NCBI RefSeq assembly: GCF_000182925.2
Contig: NC_026502.1
Location: 2,046,001-2,110,000 of the forward strand
Direction of reading: 5' to 3'
Source of the DNA: Neurospora crassa OR74A
Lineage: Eukaryota; Ascomycota; Sordariomycetes; Sordariales; Sordariaceae
Length of the DNA: 64,000 nucleotides
Of this stretch, positions 12,770 to 21,806 are shown one piece after another (the stretch's first letter is position 1; the number at the start of each line of letters is the position of its first letter). The notes below the pieces were generated by a model. The model was not told where the DNA came from and searched no databases. It saw only the letters and a list, made by a program, of their open reading frames with translations. The position numbers were made by a program, and so were the translations under genes.

Positions 12770-13130
12770 CTATTTTCGGCGAGCTGCACTGGGGGTGGCC
12801 GCGGCGGCCTCGATGTCCGCTTGGATGACGCGGGATTCCACGCGAAGCTTTTGGATCACCTCCTGTCATGGTGTGTTAGTTGTTGCCCCACGGACTGGGC
12901 TACGTGAGGTTATGAAGACAGTCTTACAGCCAGCGCCTCGGGCTTTACGCCATTTTCAATCATGGAAATGCAGATGGATAGCGTTCTGCGGTCGAGCTGA
13001 CAGTTCTAGTTTATGATTAGCAGTCGATGTCGCAAGGAGGGTGACACTGTTGGCTTACCAGGATGGTGGAAATCTCATGAAGAATGTCTACCGCTTGTTG
13101 AGCGGCGGCCTGTTTTTCGCTCTTCTCCAT
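12770..13130 (-). CDS. mzt1: Mitotic-spindle organizing protein 1 (MOZART1), gamma-tubulin complex microprotein
   Basis: Too fragmented to appear as one long frame. Exons 13130-13059, 13005-12928 and 12862-12770 join at phase 0 across introns of 53 and 65 bases (GTAAGC...CTAG and GTAAGA...ACAG) to give 80 residues. The product matches MZT1 along its whole length: an N-terminal helix ([14 protein letters not shown]), then [20 protein letters not shown], then [14 protein letters not shown] and a short Ala-rich tail. MZT1 is about 70-85 residues in fungi. It packs against the N-termini of gamma-tubulin complex proteins and is needed to activate and recruit the complex at spindle pole bodies. The stop is TAG, followed without a gap by an in-frame ATG opening a 275-codon frame. 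SPC25 lies upstream on the same strand. Identification is secure. Confidence 0.93.
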
Positions 13131-13797
13131 GGTAAACGATAGTATGTCCTTTTTTTTTTGGAATAGAAAACCGTGATTATTGTACTTCAAGAATAAGGCG
13201 CAACGTTTGGTGAGTTAAGTACTGATGCGATGTGTCGAGTTGAAGTTGAAGTGAGAGTGGAATGGAAGGGGACAGAGGTCGGGTGAGCGAGGTGAAGCGT
13301 TGTGGTGATTCCCTTGTGGTTGACGCGTCGGAACCTGAAGACGCTGACGGGAGGAGCTGGTTGGCGGGCTTTTGTGATACTACATAACAATTACCCCTAA
13401 AAGACCCAAGACTAGGAAAGAACGAGCTGCTACAGCGGCATTCTACAGGGGCACCTTTCTCAACCGAGCGCCCTTGCGTTCCTGCTTTTGACAAAGATGA
13501 AGTCACGCCTATCGGTGCCAAGGGACGGGAACTAGGTAAGCGATGCCCGCCATCCGAGCGACGGGACTCACCACCAACGACCTAGCAACAAGGCATACAC
13601 GAATTAGCTCACAATACCTACCTCCACGCAAGTAGGCGACACTCGCATGATGATAGAAGCAACCTAAGGGCGGGAGACCAATACATCCTGAAATCGTTCA
13701 ATCCAAGTCCACCGGCATCTACAGGCCAGGACGTCCAATATTCGGGGTATCTAACCGCAACTATCCAAACTCTCGATCCAGGCCAGCTGAACTGAAA
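13131..13797. promoter_or_regulatory. Spacer between SPC25 3' end and MZT1 start
   Basis: Both flanking genes run leftward, so this 667-base stretch holds the SPC25 3' UTR and the MZT1 promoter and leader. A T10 run lies just before the MZT1 start. A 114-codon frame at 13521-13177 has no recognisable content and would be an upstream ORF if transcribed. Confidence 0.45.
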
Positions 13798-14645
13798 TCA
13801 AGATTTCATGGCCTCAACAAACAACTCTCTCATGCCCTTAAGTAGCACTACGAGCTCCCTAGTCTCGTTTACTCGGTCCAGCACTTTTTCCACCTTTTCT
13901 CTTTCCAGCTTTGGCCTACAATGCCTCACGTCGTAGTCCCTCCCACTCATGCTCAACTCGAACCAAGCCTCTCGCTCCCAGTTCCTCTCATCAATGTGCG
14001 TATAGACAAACTTGAGCCTGTCCTCTGCTCCGGCACCCTCGATCCGCATGCACAGGTTCGTGACCCAAAAATCCAGCTCTGGCACGTTGTACCTCGCCTG
14101 CGCCTCCAGTTGCGCAGCGTGCGCCCTTTGCGCTGCTAGACGCGCATCAATCTCCCTCTGTGTGGCGGCAATTTGCTCTTTCAAAGCATCACGCATCGCG
14201 GCTTGTTTATCCCGCTGCTCGGTGAGCGAAGCGATGGCGGCCTGCATTTCGCGTGTTTCGGCGGCCTCCTTGGCCATGGTCTGTTGGTAGGTGTTGGTTT
14301 TGAGCTGGAGGATTTCAATGTCTTTTTTCTTCATACGCTGGTCCTCTGTTACAGGAAGCAGAAATTAGTATCAATATGCACCCTCTTGGTCTCACCAGGT
14401 GTATGACACGTACCCTGGAGCTCTGCCACGTTCATCCTAAACTGGTTCCTCTCCTCCAGCACACGCTTGCGCCCTTGCTCAATAAAAGCGTCAAACTTGG
14501 CCGTGAACTTGGCCATGCGATCGCGCAACTCATCGAAACCAAAGTTGATGCTGGGTAGGGTATCGGCGAGCGATGGTCCGAGGGGCTGTCGGCTCGTCGA
14601 GAGCGAGGGCTCGAATGTGGACGACATGACGCTTTTTCGTGACAT
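13798..14645 (-). CDS. spc25: Kinetochore protein SPC25 (NDC80 complex)
   Basis: Exons 14645-14414 and 14345-13798, joined across a 68-base intron (GTACGT...ACAG, phase 1), give 259 residues. Residues about 40-160 form a long coiled coil rich in Lys, Glu, Gln and Ala (IASLTEQRDKQAAMRDALK and flanks). The C-terminal 100 residues form the globular RWD-like Spc25 domain (YNVPELDFWVTNLCMRIEG, then DRLKFVYTHIDERNWEREAW, then YDVRHCRPKLE). Spc25 pairs with Spc24 as the inner dimer of the NDC80 complex and links microtubule-binding Ndc80-Nuf2 to the inner kinetochore. Length and architecture are normal. A second possible start is the Met at codon 7. The gene is divergent from the RRN6-like gene and upstream of MZT1. 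Confidence 0.9.
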
Positions 14646-15287
14646 TCTTGATGCTAGTCGCCAAGGTTGCTGTCTATTGTACTAGATTCTGTATTCCGAC
14701 AGTAGATGATACAATCGAAAGCTTTGCGACGCGACTCGGGACAACGTGGTTGTAGGGATGGCTCAGCTGTTCTTGAAGGTGGGGGACTTTGGTCAGGTTC
14801 TTGACATGTTTACGTCCCTTCCATTTCGGGCATGGTTTCCTGGGGAATTGGATTCTGAGCAAGGTCACTCTCTGATTGGCTGTCAGCTCATCAAAGATAC
14901 GTACCCGCCTTTTCCGGAGACCGTTCAATGATGAATCGGCCCCACCAAAAAGTTCGCGGTGGACCCGGCCGGTGCATTTTCTCTGCGTTTCTTGAAAAAA
15001 AAAAAGACCGAAAAAATAAAAAGAGAATGCTGGTTTGACGTTTCGCATTTTCTTCTTCTTTCCTTCCCTTCTTCCACAGCATTTCTTTGCTTCCAACATC
15101 CCTCACCAACCACCACGGTCAGGACTCAATGCGCCGGCGCACTTGAGCTTCTACCTCTAATATCTTTTTTTTTTTTTCTTTTTGTTTGCCTGACTAAGTC
15201 GCAAACACCGAGCATTCGGTATCGGGGGAGAAATGATCCCGCCGAGCACTTCGTCATCGCGAGCTACCCTCACTCCGAGAGCTCCGA
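14646..15287. promoter_or_regulatory. Divergent promoter, SPC25 / RRN6-like
   Basis: 642 bases between two start codons pointing apart. It contains an A11-type run near 14996-15005 and a T13 run near 15166-15178, each followed by pyrimidine-rich sequence upstream of the RRN6-like start. No gene was seen. Confidence 0.5.
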
Positions 15288-18200
15288 ATGGCTGACCGAC
15301 ATGGTCCCATCCGCCCTGTCGGCCGCACGCATGCTTTGAGTCGCCCTCGCGCTCATGCTGGTGGTATCGTCGGGCGCTTGACCTACATCCCCGCTCAAAT
15401 CAACCAAGGCACTGGTCAACTTCGCAAAGATCGTGCTAGAGATGAGAGTAAGCTGCTCCTCACCTGCGCCTCACTTTGGGCATTTTGGGACTAACCGACT
15501 CCGCTGTTAGTTCCTCAATTCCAACAAGTGACGCCATTTCTGCAGTGGTCCGCGCCCACCAAGACAGCTCTTCCTGACCTTGGCAGCTTTGGTCCTTCCC
15601 AACTTGCCAAGTCTCAGAACAATTGGCTCCTCAAAACCCTCCCAGAGGCTTTTCTCGGAGATGCTGATACCGAGACGCTGCTCATCGAGGAGATCAGCAA
15701 CACTTACTCGCGCACCCGTCCCGCAACACCAACCACTGCCTCCCTCCTGGCCACTGGAGAGATCACTGATGTTAGAGACCCTGATAGAGTCAAGGGACAC
15801 ACGGTGCTCGCCACTGCCAGCGGAGAGTCGGGGCACATTCTTCGCTTGATCAGTCTCGCCCGTGAAGAGTGGAGCTGGAGAGATGAGGACGTTAAGATAC
15901 GTCTTCATGCCCCGAACCATCATCTCGAAGGAGACTGGTGTCAGGACAGCGTTCCGATCTCATTGATCAAGTTTGTCAATGACAGCAGAAAGTTCGAACA
16001 GATTCGCTGGCTCATTGTGCAGAAACCGACTTCAACTACGGTCTGCGAGCCCGAACTCAGGAAGCTGCCGATGCAATGCTCATCCTCCACTCAACCATCT
16101 TCCTCAACCCTGACGCAACTTGTTGCCAACCCCTTGTTCACCATCACATCCAATCGATCCGGGGGCGGTTCTCATTCGGATGTCTCCTTCAATCCGCTTT
16201 CTGATGATCAAGTCCCTCAGCTTGCCATCATTGATCAAGCTGGGTATTGGAGCATATGGGACATTGTTGGCCGTCGAGGTGGACGGCCCAAGGTGATGAA
16301 GCCGGTACTGAGAATGTGCGGCAACATCAGCCTAGGGTCCATCCCAAAGTTCCCTGGCCGGACAGCAGATGATCAGGAACCACATAGAATCATGTGGCTG
16401 TCTCTGAAAAGGGACAGGTCCGATGATGGAAGCCGTTCAGGAAGTCGGCCAAGAAATTCTACGCGCGCCAAACCAAGGCAGCGTCTGTCTCGGGCTAGCT
16501 TGCTTCTCCTCGGAAACAGCACTAATCTCTGCCTTTTCGACACGGAAACTTGCAAATTCGAGGTCCAGCCTCATTTGCTAGCAGCAAAGAAGGGAGAACG
16601 TCTTTTGGACCTCGCCCCTTCGCACTTGGATCCATCACAGGCCTTCCTTCTCACGAACACAACCATTTCCTGGCTTTCTGTTAAAGACGATGGTTCTGGA
16701 ATGCGGCTTGAGCCACTTGTCGTTTCACCCCACCGAAGAGACGTCCAAGATCCGTCACTGAGGCTCGAGGTGTCTCCTGGAACATTCATCGATGGTGCCT
16801 TGGCCTGCTTCATGTCGATCCGTTCCAGTCGAAATGGCGAAGTTACTGTCTTTTGGTTCATCAGCCCCAGCTCAGGGAAGCCTCTTCGCTACCATCGGGA
16901 GTCAGTTCGCCTTAGAGCTTCATCCAAGTCCATCAGCGTCGCTATGCTTCCGGTCGAGCGACGAGTTGGCCAAGCAAAGCTTACGGCACCTCTCACTCGT
17001 GCTCTCGCGAAGAGGCAAACCAGGTTCTTCCAGCTGGTTACGCTGGGACACGATCTGGACCTGAGCTGCTCGCTTTGCATGTGGTCTGACGAGCCTGGTG
17101 TACGGGTGCGACCTCCTGATGAATGCGTAGCCCGTTCTGGCTCTGCATCGAAGCAACCAATATTGCGAGAGCAACTGCGCAATGCATTTGCCTTACCAGA
17201 CGAGTTTGACGACCATTCCTTGGTCGGCGAGTCTCAGAGCCCGGAACTTGGCCGAGATTCATCTGGAAGTCTGAAAAGGGAACCAGATACTCAGAGTCTT
17301 GTGGTCTACGGGCAAGCATTGGCCAACACGCTAGTGGTTCCCTCAACGTCGAACGAGGCACAGTCATCGCAAAATGAAGTCGACATTACTCGCATCGCCG
17401 ACGTCCTTAGTCGTGAGACACACGATGGCTATATGCCTAGACACTCTCTGTAAGTTGACGTAATTTATACTTTGCACAGTATCCGTCCAATATGATGATT
17501 TCTCGAAAGAGAGGCTGTTTATGATCAACAATGATTACCAAAATACACCTATACATTGTTCTATTTCTGATCTAGGACTCACCACACACACCTGTCATTC
17601 CTCCTTTTCCGTCGGGACAGGTTGCTAACGCTTTGCGTCAAAGACTTAATCTAGTAAAACAAACAAGAGGTGTTCAAGACGTCGTCGGACTCGCCTCACG
17701 TTGGTCATCCCATCAGCACTTGTTGCTCGAAAACGTTCCTGGGAGACTGGTTCCCACCAATGCTCGTCACGTCTTGGGTGACGAGATAGACCGCGCCTTT
17801 GAGAAGTTGATGGCGATGTTCTCTCATCTTCCCTTGAACCATCGAAAGGCGTCCCGAGAAACTCTCATTCCCAAGCTGCAGCTTCTCGCGGCCGAGACTC
17901 TGCTTTCGGAGGCCGGAGTAGCGGCAGTACCTGAAGAATGGGCTGCAGCGGAGACTTGGGATGGCAGATTGAGTCAGAGCCAGCCATTTGCCAGTTCCAT
18001 GCCTTTTGGCAGCTCTCCTCCCTTGTTCTCCTCACAAGTTCACTCCCAGTTCGTACAGCACTCACAGTCGCAATCACAGTCTCAAGGCTATGATACGAAC
18101 CAGAGTCAAGATCAACCAGACGGTGAAGATGTAGTGGGCGTGAGGCTACGCCAGTACGTGGCCATGAACCCCGTTTCGAAGAGAAGTGGCGGTAGAACCC

Positions 18201-18568
18201 GAGTCACCTCTCACTGGGAGCTTGGTGAAGACCCCAATGTCATCACATGGAAGCCAGGTCAAGATGACGAGGAAGATGATGCTGGTCTTAGGAGAAGGCG
18301 CAAGCTCGAGGCAAAGCGCAGGAAGAGAGAGAAGTTGCTGGCGAGGATTCGCGGAGTTGAAGCTGTCAAGGCAGAAAGTCAACCACTGCCCTTTGCCATT
18401 CAGTCGAGCCAGCCGAGAGGTTTTGCTTTCACGCAGAACACTCAGCCGGAGTCATCGCAGTTTTTTGCATCGCAGCCCATGTCACAAATTGTTGCAGGAC
18501 CGCATGGAGGTAGGCCCTCTCATGTGAAGAAGAAGCAAAAGGTGAAGAAGCGGATGGGATTCAGATAG
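15288..18568 (+). CDS. RRN6-like RNA polymerase I transcription initiation factor
   Basis: Exon 1 is 15288-15447 and exon 2 begins at 15511 (intron GTAAGC...TTAG, in frame). Exon 2 is open to the consensus donor at 17450 (GTAAGT). The last coding block is open from 17576 to the stop at 18568. The product is about 1,030 residues with the look of fungal RRN6: an N-terminal beta-propeller-like half (LLTNTTISWLS, IDQAGYWSIWDIVGRRGG, DLSCSLCMWSD), a helical region (RHVLGDEIDRAFEKLMAMF), a Ser/Gln-rich linker and a terminal basic cluster (KKKQKVKKRMGFR). RRN6 belongs to the yeast core factor that bridges the rDNA promoter and RNA polymerase I. The join between exon 2 and the last block is unresolved: donor 17450 to the strong CTAG acceptor at 17575 shifts the frame. 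The outer limits are sound and the internal splice is not. Confidence 0.82.
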
Positions 18569-19045
18569 ATGAATATGACCGTATGGCAACCTCGTGTTTT
18601 ACGTGCTTGATCCTGACGTGATGTTGTGTGACAAATAGATATGTGTGACCGATGGTGGAGGTAGTTCGTTTGCTTGCTGATCGATGGATGTTTGGATGAG
18701 AAAGTGCGGAAAACACTCGAAGATTCGGCGTTCAATGTATAGGCCAATTCTTGTAAACGACTTTCGTCAAAGTTGTTTGCATGCTATTCTACATCTTCCA
18801 TTTAGCTTTCCGATCTCCGAAAGGCATTTTTGTTGACGGTCGTCGTTGAAATGTAGTTGGTTGCAATCACCCACTGGAAGAACTAACGGTCAACTCAAAT
18901 CACGCAGGTTTACGACGGAAGCATTCTGTCTTGGCCCCTCACTTTCACCAAACTTCAACAACCACCCCGTCGTCAATATCAATCATCAAAACCTTGACAA
19001 CACGAGGCACAGAAATCTTATATTCCAACACCTCAACTCAGGACA
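18569..19045. promoter_or_regulatory. RRN6-like 3' end and PITH-gene promoter
   Basis: 477 bases between tandem rightward genes. The last 100 bases before the next start are A/C-rich, like many fungal leaders. Nothing else was recognised. Confidence 0.4.
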
Positions 19046-19869
19046 ATGTCGCACCACTGCCACGACGAGCACGACGACCACCACCACCATCATGAGGGCG
19101 GGGCAGAGCACGACCACTCTGACGACATCACCCCCGCCGTGCAGTTCTCGCTGTACCAGCACATCAACTTTGACGAGATCACCACGCTGAACGAGCAGGT
19201 GCACGGCTCCGGCCAGGCCATTATCAAGAAGACGTGGGCCGAACGATTGGCGACGGAGCCCGAGGTGGTGAGCGATGCTGATGAGCAGCTGATTATCAAC
19301 GTTCCGTATGTCACACTACTACTTTATCACACTTGATCACTCAAGTCATTCACATCATCACGAAATTTCAATGTCACTCCTCTCCCGTAACATACACATC
19401 ATACAATGACCCCATCATACACACCCAATCACTAACACACCGACCCTTCCCGAATAGTTTCACAGCCCAAATCAAACTGCACTCGGTCCTCCTGCGCACC
19501 TCGCCCTCCCCCTCGGCCCCGCGCACCCTCCGCCTCCTCGCCAACGCCGACATCCACGATTTCGGTCAAGCTGAGGACTCTACCCCCACACAAGAATTCG
19601 AGCTCTCCCAGACTTCGGAAATCCAGGAATTGCCCGTCAAGCGAGCCAAGTTCAACGCCGTGCAAAGACTGTGCTTGTTTTTCCCGGATAATTTTTCGCA
19701 AGGAGAGGAGGATGAAACGAGAATCAGTTATATTGGTTTCAAGGGGGAGTGGATGACGTTGGGACAAGCGCCGAAGAATATCGTCTACGAGGCGGCGGCT
19801 AGGCCGACGGATCATAAGGTTAAGGGAACGGCGGATGCAAGAGGTGTGGGATATAACCGTCAGGGGTAG
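19046..19869 (+). CDS. PITH domain protein (PITHD1-like)
   Basis: Exons 19046-19305 and 19458-19869, with a 152-base intron (GTATGT...ATAG, phase 2), give 223 residues. The first 27 residues are a His/Asp-rich segment with a run of five His. The rest is a full PITH fold: LYQHINFDEITTLNEQ, then ADEQLIINVPFTAQIKLHSV spanning the splice, then RTLRLLANADIHDFGQAED, then RLCLFFPDNFSQGEEDETRI and YIGFKGEW. The spliced INVPFTAQIKLHS motif confirms the junction. PITH is the proteasome-interacting domain of thioredoxin-like protein 1. Here it stands alone, as in PITHD1, which is linked to proteasome function. The His-rich N-terminus might bind metal, which is inference. Confidence 0.92.
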
Positions 19870-20124
19870 TAGAGAGGACCTTTTGAGGGGAGTGAGGAAT
19901 GAGTGACGGGTAGAAAGAGGTTCGAGAGTGGATAAAGGAGCTACCTCTAGTGATGGGTCAAACCGGGTTTAGTTCTTAGTCTGCTGCTTTAAAGGCGGCA
20001 GCATACCAGATAGGAATCAAGGTTGGGAAGGTTCTGACGATGGCTTTCGGGCATCAAAGGATTTTCAGGTCTTATGTAGCTTGGAAAACTTCAGTAGGTT
20101 TGTTTCTTTTGTTCTCAAGCAAAT

Positions 20125-21109
20125 TTACATGAAATCATCCTCCCAGGTCTCATCCCGATCCTGATTGCTCGAGTTCATCATGTTCTCCTCAGCAAAGAGC
20201 TCATCGTAGGCATGATCCTTCTGCCACTTCTTCTCGGCCCGCTCCTTCTTCAGGCGATCCTCCTCCTTCTTCCGCGCCAGCACCGCCGCCTGATCCTTCT
20301 TGCGCAGCTCTTTGAGATGCTGCTCCTTCTCCTCTCGCAGGTCCGGGTGCTTCTCAACCTTGGTCTTGTTCAGACGGTTGACGATAGCATTTTCGCGCTG
20401 CGCGATCAAAATGCGCTTCACCTTCTTCTGATCCTTGAAGCTGACCTGGCCGACCGCCATGCTGCCGTCCTTCTTGAGATTGGCCCATGGGGTATAGATG
20501 ATTGTGATGTTGTCCTTCTTGTTACCTTTACAAAAGCACAGAGTTAGTCCTCACGAATTCCCCCATGACTTCCTGACAGTAGAATTCAAAAGCAGCAACT
20601 TACCCTCGATGGAGTTGGCCTTGGTCAACTGACCAAGGTCGGTCAGGAGCTCCTCGGGAATGTTCTCCCATGTCCAACCCTCTGGGAGACGGAGGTAGAT
20701 ATGAGCACTGGAAAGTTTGTCGACATGGAACTAAGTAGGGCCTAGTAATGAGAAACAGAGCATAATATGACGAGAACCTCATGGGGAGTCATACCCTACG
20801 AAGAATAGTTAGAAAATGCCGAACTAGGCTTGGCCGGGGTGAAACTTACCATACATCCTCCTCCCAGCCGTGTTGGATCAACTCCTCGTCTATAAAATAG
20901 CATGTTAGATGAGTGACGAGCTGACATCTATATCCAAGTCAAATATGCAATGTCCATGAGTGTGTCAAGATATATGCATATTCCACAAGGAGATGCAGAA
21001 TACCACCAATTGTGGCTGATGATCATCTTCACGTACTCTCAAACTTGTCTTTCCCCACATAAATGAAAGCCGGGGGACTGACGACGGTCGAAGTGAAATA
21101 GAAGACCAT
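20125..21109 (-). CDS. CCDC25 / DUF814 (NFACT-R-like) protein
   Basis: Exons 21109-21037, 20889-20850, a single base at 20795, 20730-20604 and 20525-20125 give 213 residues (human CCDC25 has 208). The start MVFYFTSTVV matches the family. The NFACT-R-like core is [20 protein letters not shown], then SSAHIYLRLPEGW, KANSIEG and IIYTPWANLKKDGSM. A Lys/Glu-rich coiled coil follows (HLKELRKKDQAAV), ending in an acidic WEDDFM tail like the vertebrate SDEFM end. The conserved Trp before FHVDK requires one G between two introns (20849-20796, GTAAGT...GTAG; and 20794-20731, GTATGA...TTAG). Any simpler join shifts the frame, or drops the conserved Val-Trp pair. NFACT-R/DUF814 domains bind RNA in ribosome-quality-control proteins, and human CCDC25 also binds extracellular DNA. 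Role in fungi: unknown. Confidence 0.9.
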
Positions 21110-21806
21110 GGTTGCTGATGCCTTTGGAAGAAATGAAAGATGGGAATATTGGGTATCTCAAAACGGCGACAATGAAAAAGACACTTCGTGCAAGAAGGGA
21201 AACCAAGATGCAAAAACGCGATTTCTTCTCTGGGGCTGTGTGGTGGTGGTTCGAGTGAAGATGTTTTAGCGGTTGAGTTTGGGGGATCCAATGCGGTAAA
21301 ATGCGCCCGCACTCCAGCGGAAGTAAAACTACCTAAGTGAATAGAAAGAAGCAATTAACCCTAACCCTTCTTGTAGAGATGTCACACTCTGTACACCACA
21401 ATCCGCCAAATACATAGTACCCGCCTGTGAATAGCCGCCCCTCCCCTGTCAATTGTGAATCCCCGGATGCCGAACCGATCGACGTTATCGGGGGGGGAGC
21501 ATCCCGTTACTGAATTTCTGAGTGGCTATCAAATTTCTGCTGCTCCGTGCTTCGAGCCGGCGACCACCACTCCCGCACCCGCCCCAAAACCACCTCAACG
21601 GCCGCGCGCCGAAACGACCTCCCAACTCCGCCCCCTCCGGTTCGCGTCTCGAAGACAGCCGGTGTCCTTTCCATTCCCCCCACTCGACGCTCCGGGGCCC
21701 CGACATCGATACAACGAACACCGTCAGGTCCAATTGACTGCGACCAACCCCACCAAAAGCAACACAACACCACCCAACCCTCCCCTCAGACTTATACACA
21801 TACACG
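21110..21806. promoter_or_regulatory. Divergent promoter CCDC25-like / uL3m with telobox
   Basis: 697 bases between two start codons pointing apart. It carries a double telomere-type unit TAACCCTAACCC at 21356-21367, a known class of promoter element near ribosomal-protein and translation genes in fungi and plants. A G10 run at about 21490 and an A/C-rich leader precede the uL3m start. The open frame at 21455-22534 is a shadow of uL3m. Confidence 0.55.
21356..21367. promoter_or_regulatory. Telobox-like (CCCTAA)2 element
   Basis: TAACCCTAACCC, two telomere-type repeat units inside a divergent promoter, about 440 bases before the uL3m start and 250 before the CCDC25-like start. Tbf1-type Myb proteins bind such sites in fungi. 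Function here is inferred from position. Confidence 0.5.

Noticed and set aside
13177-13521. 114-codon frame between SPC25 and MZT1
   Set aside because: Ser/Leu/Thr-rich, no motif; at most an upstream ORF in the MZT1 leader.
21356-21367. Scar of a telomere or chromosome-end fusion
   Set aside because: Only two units, in a promoter between housekeeping genes; a telobox is the simpler reading.
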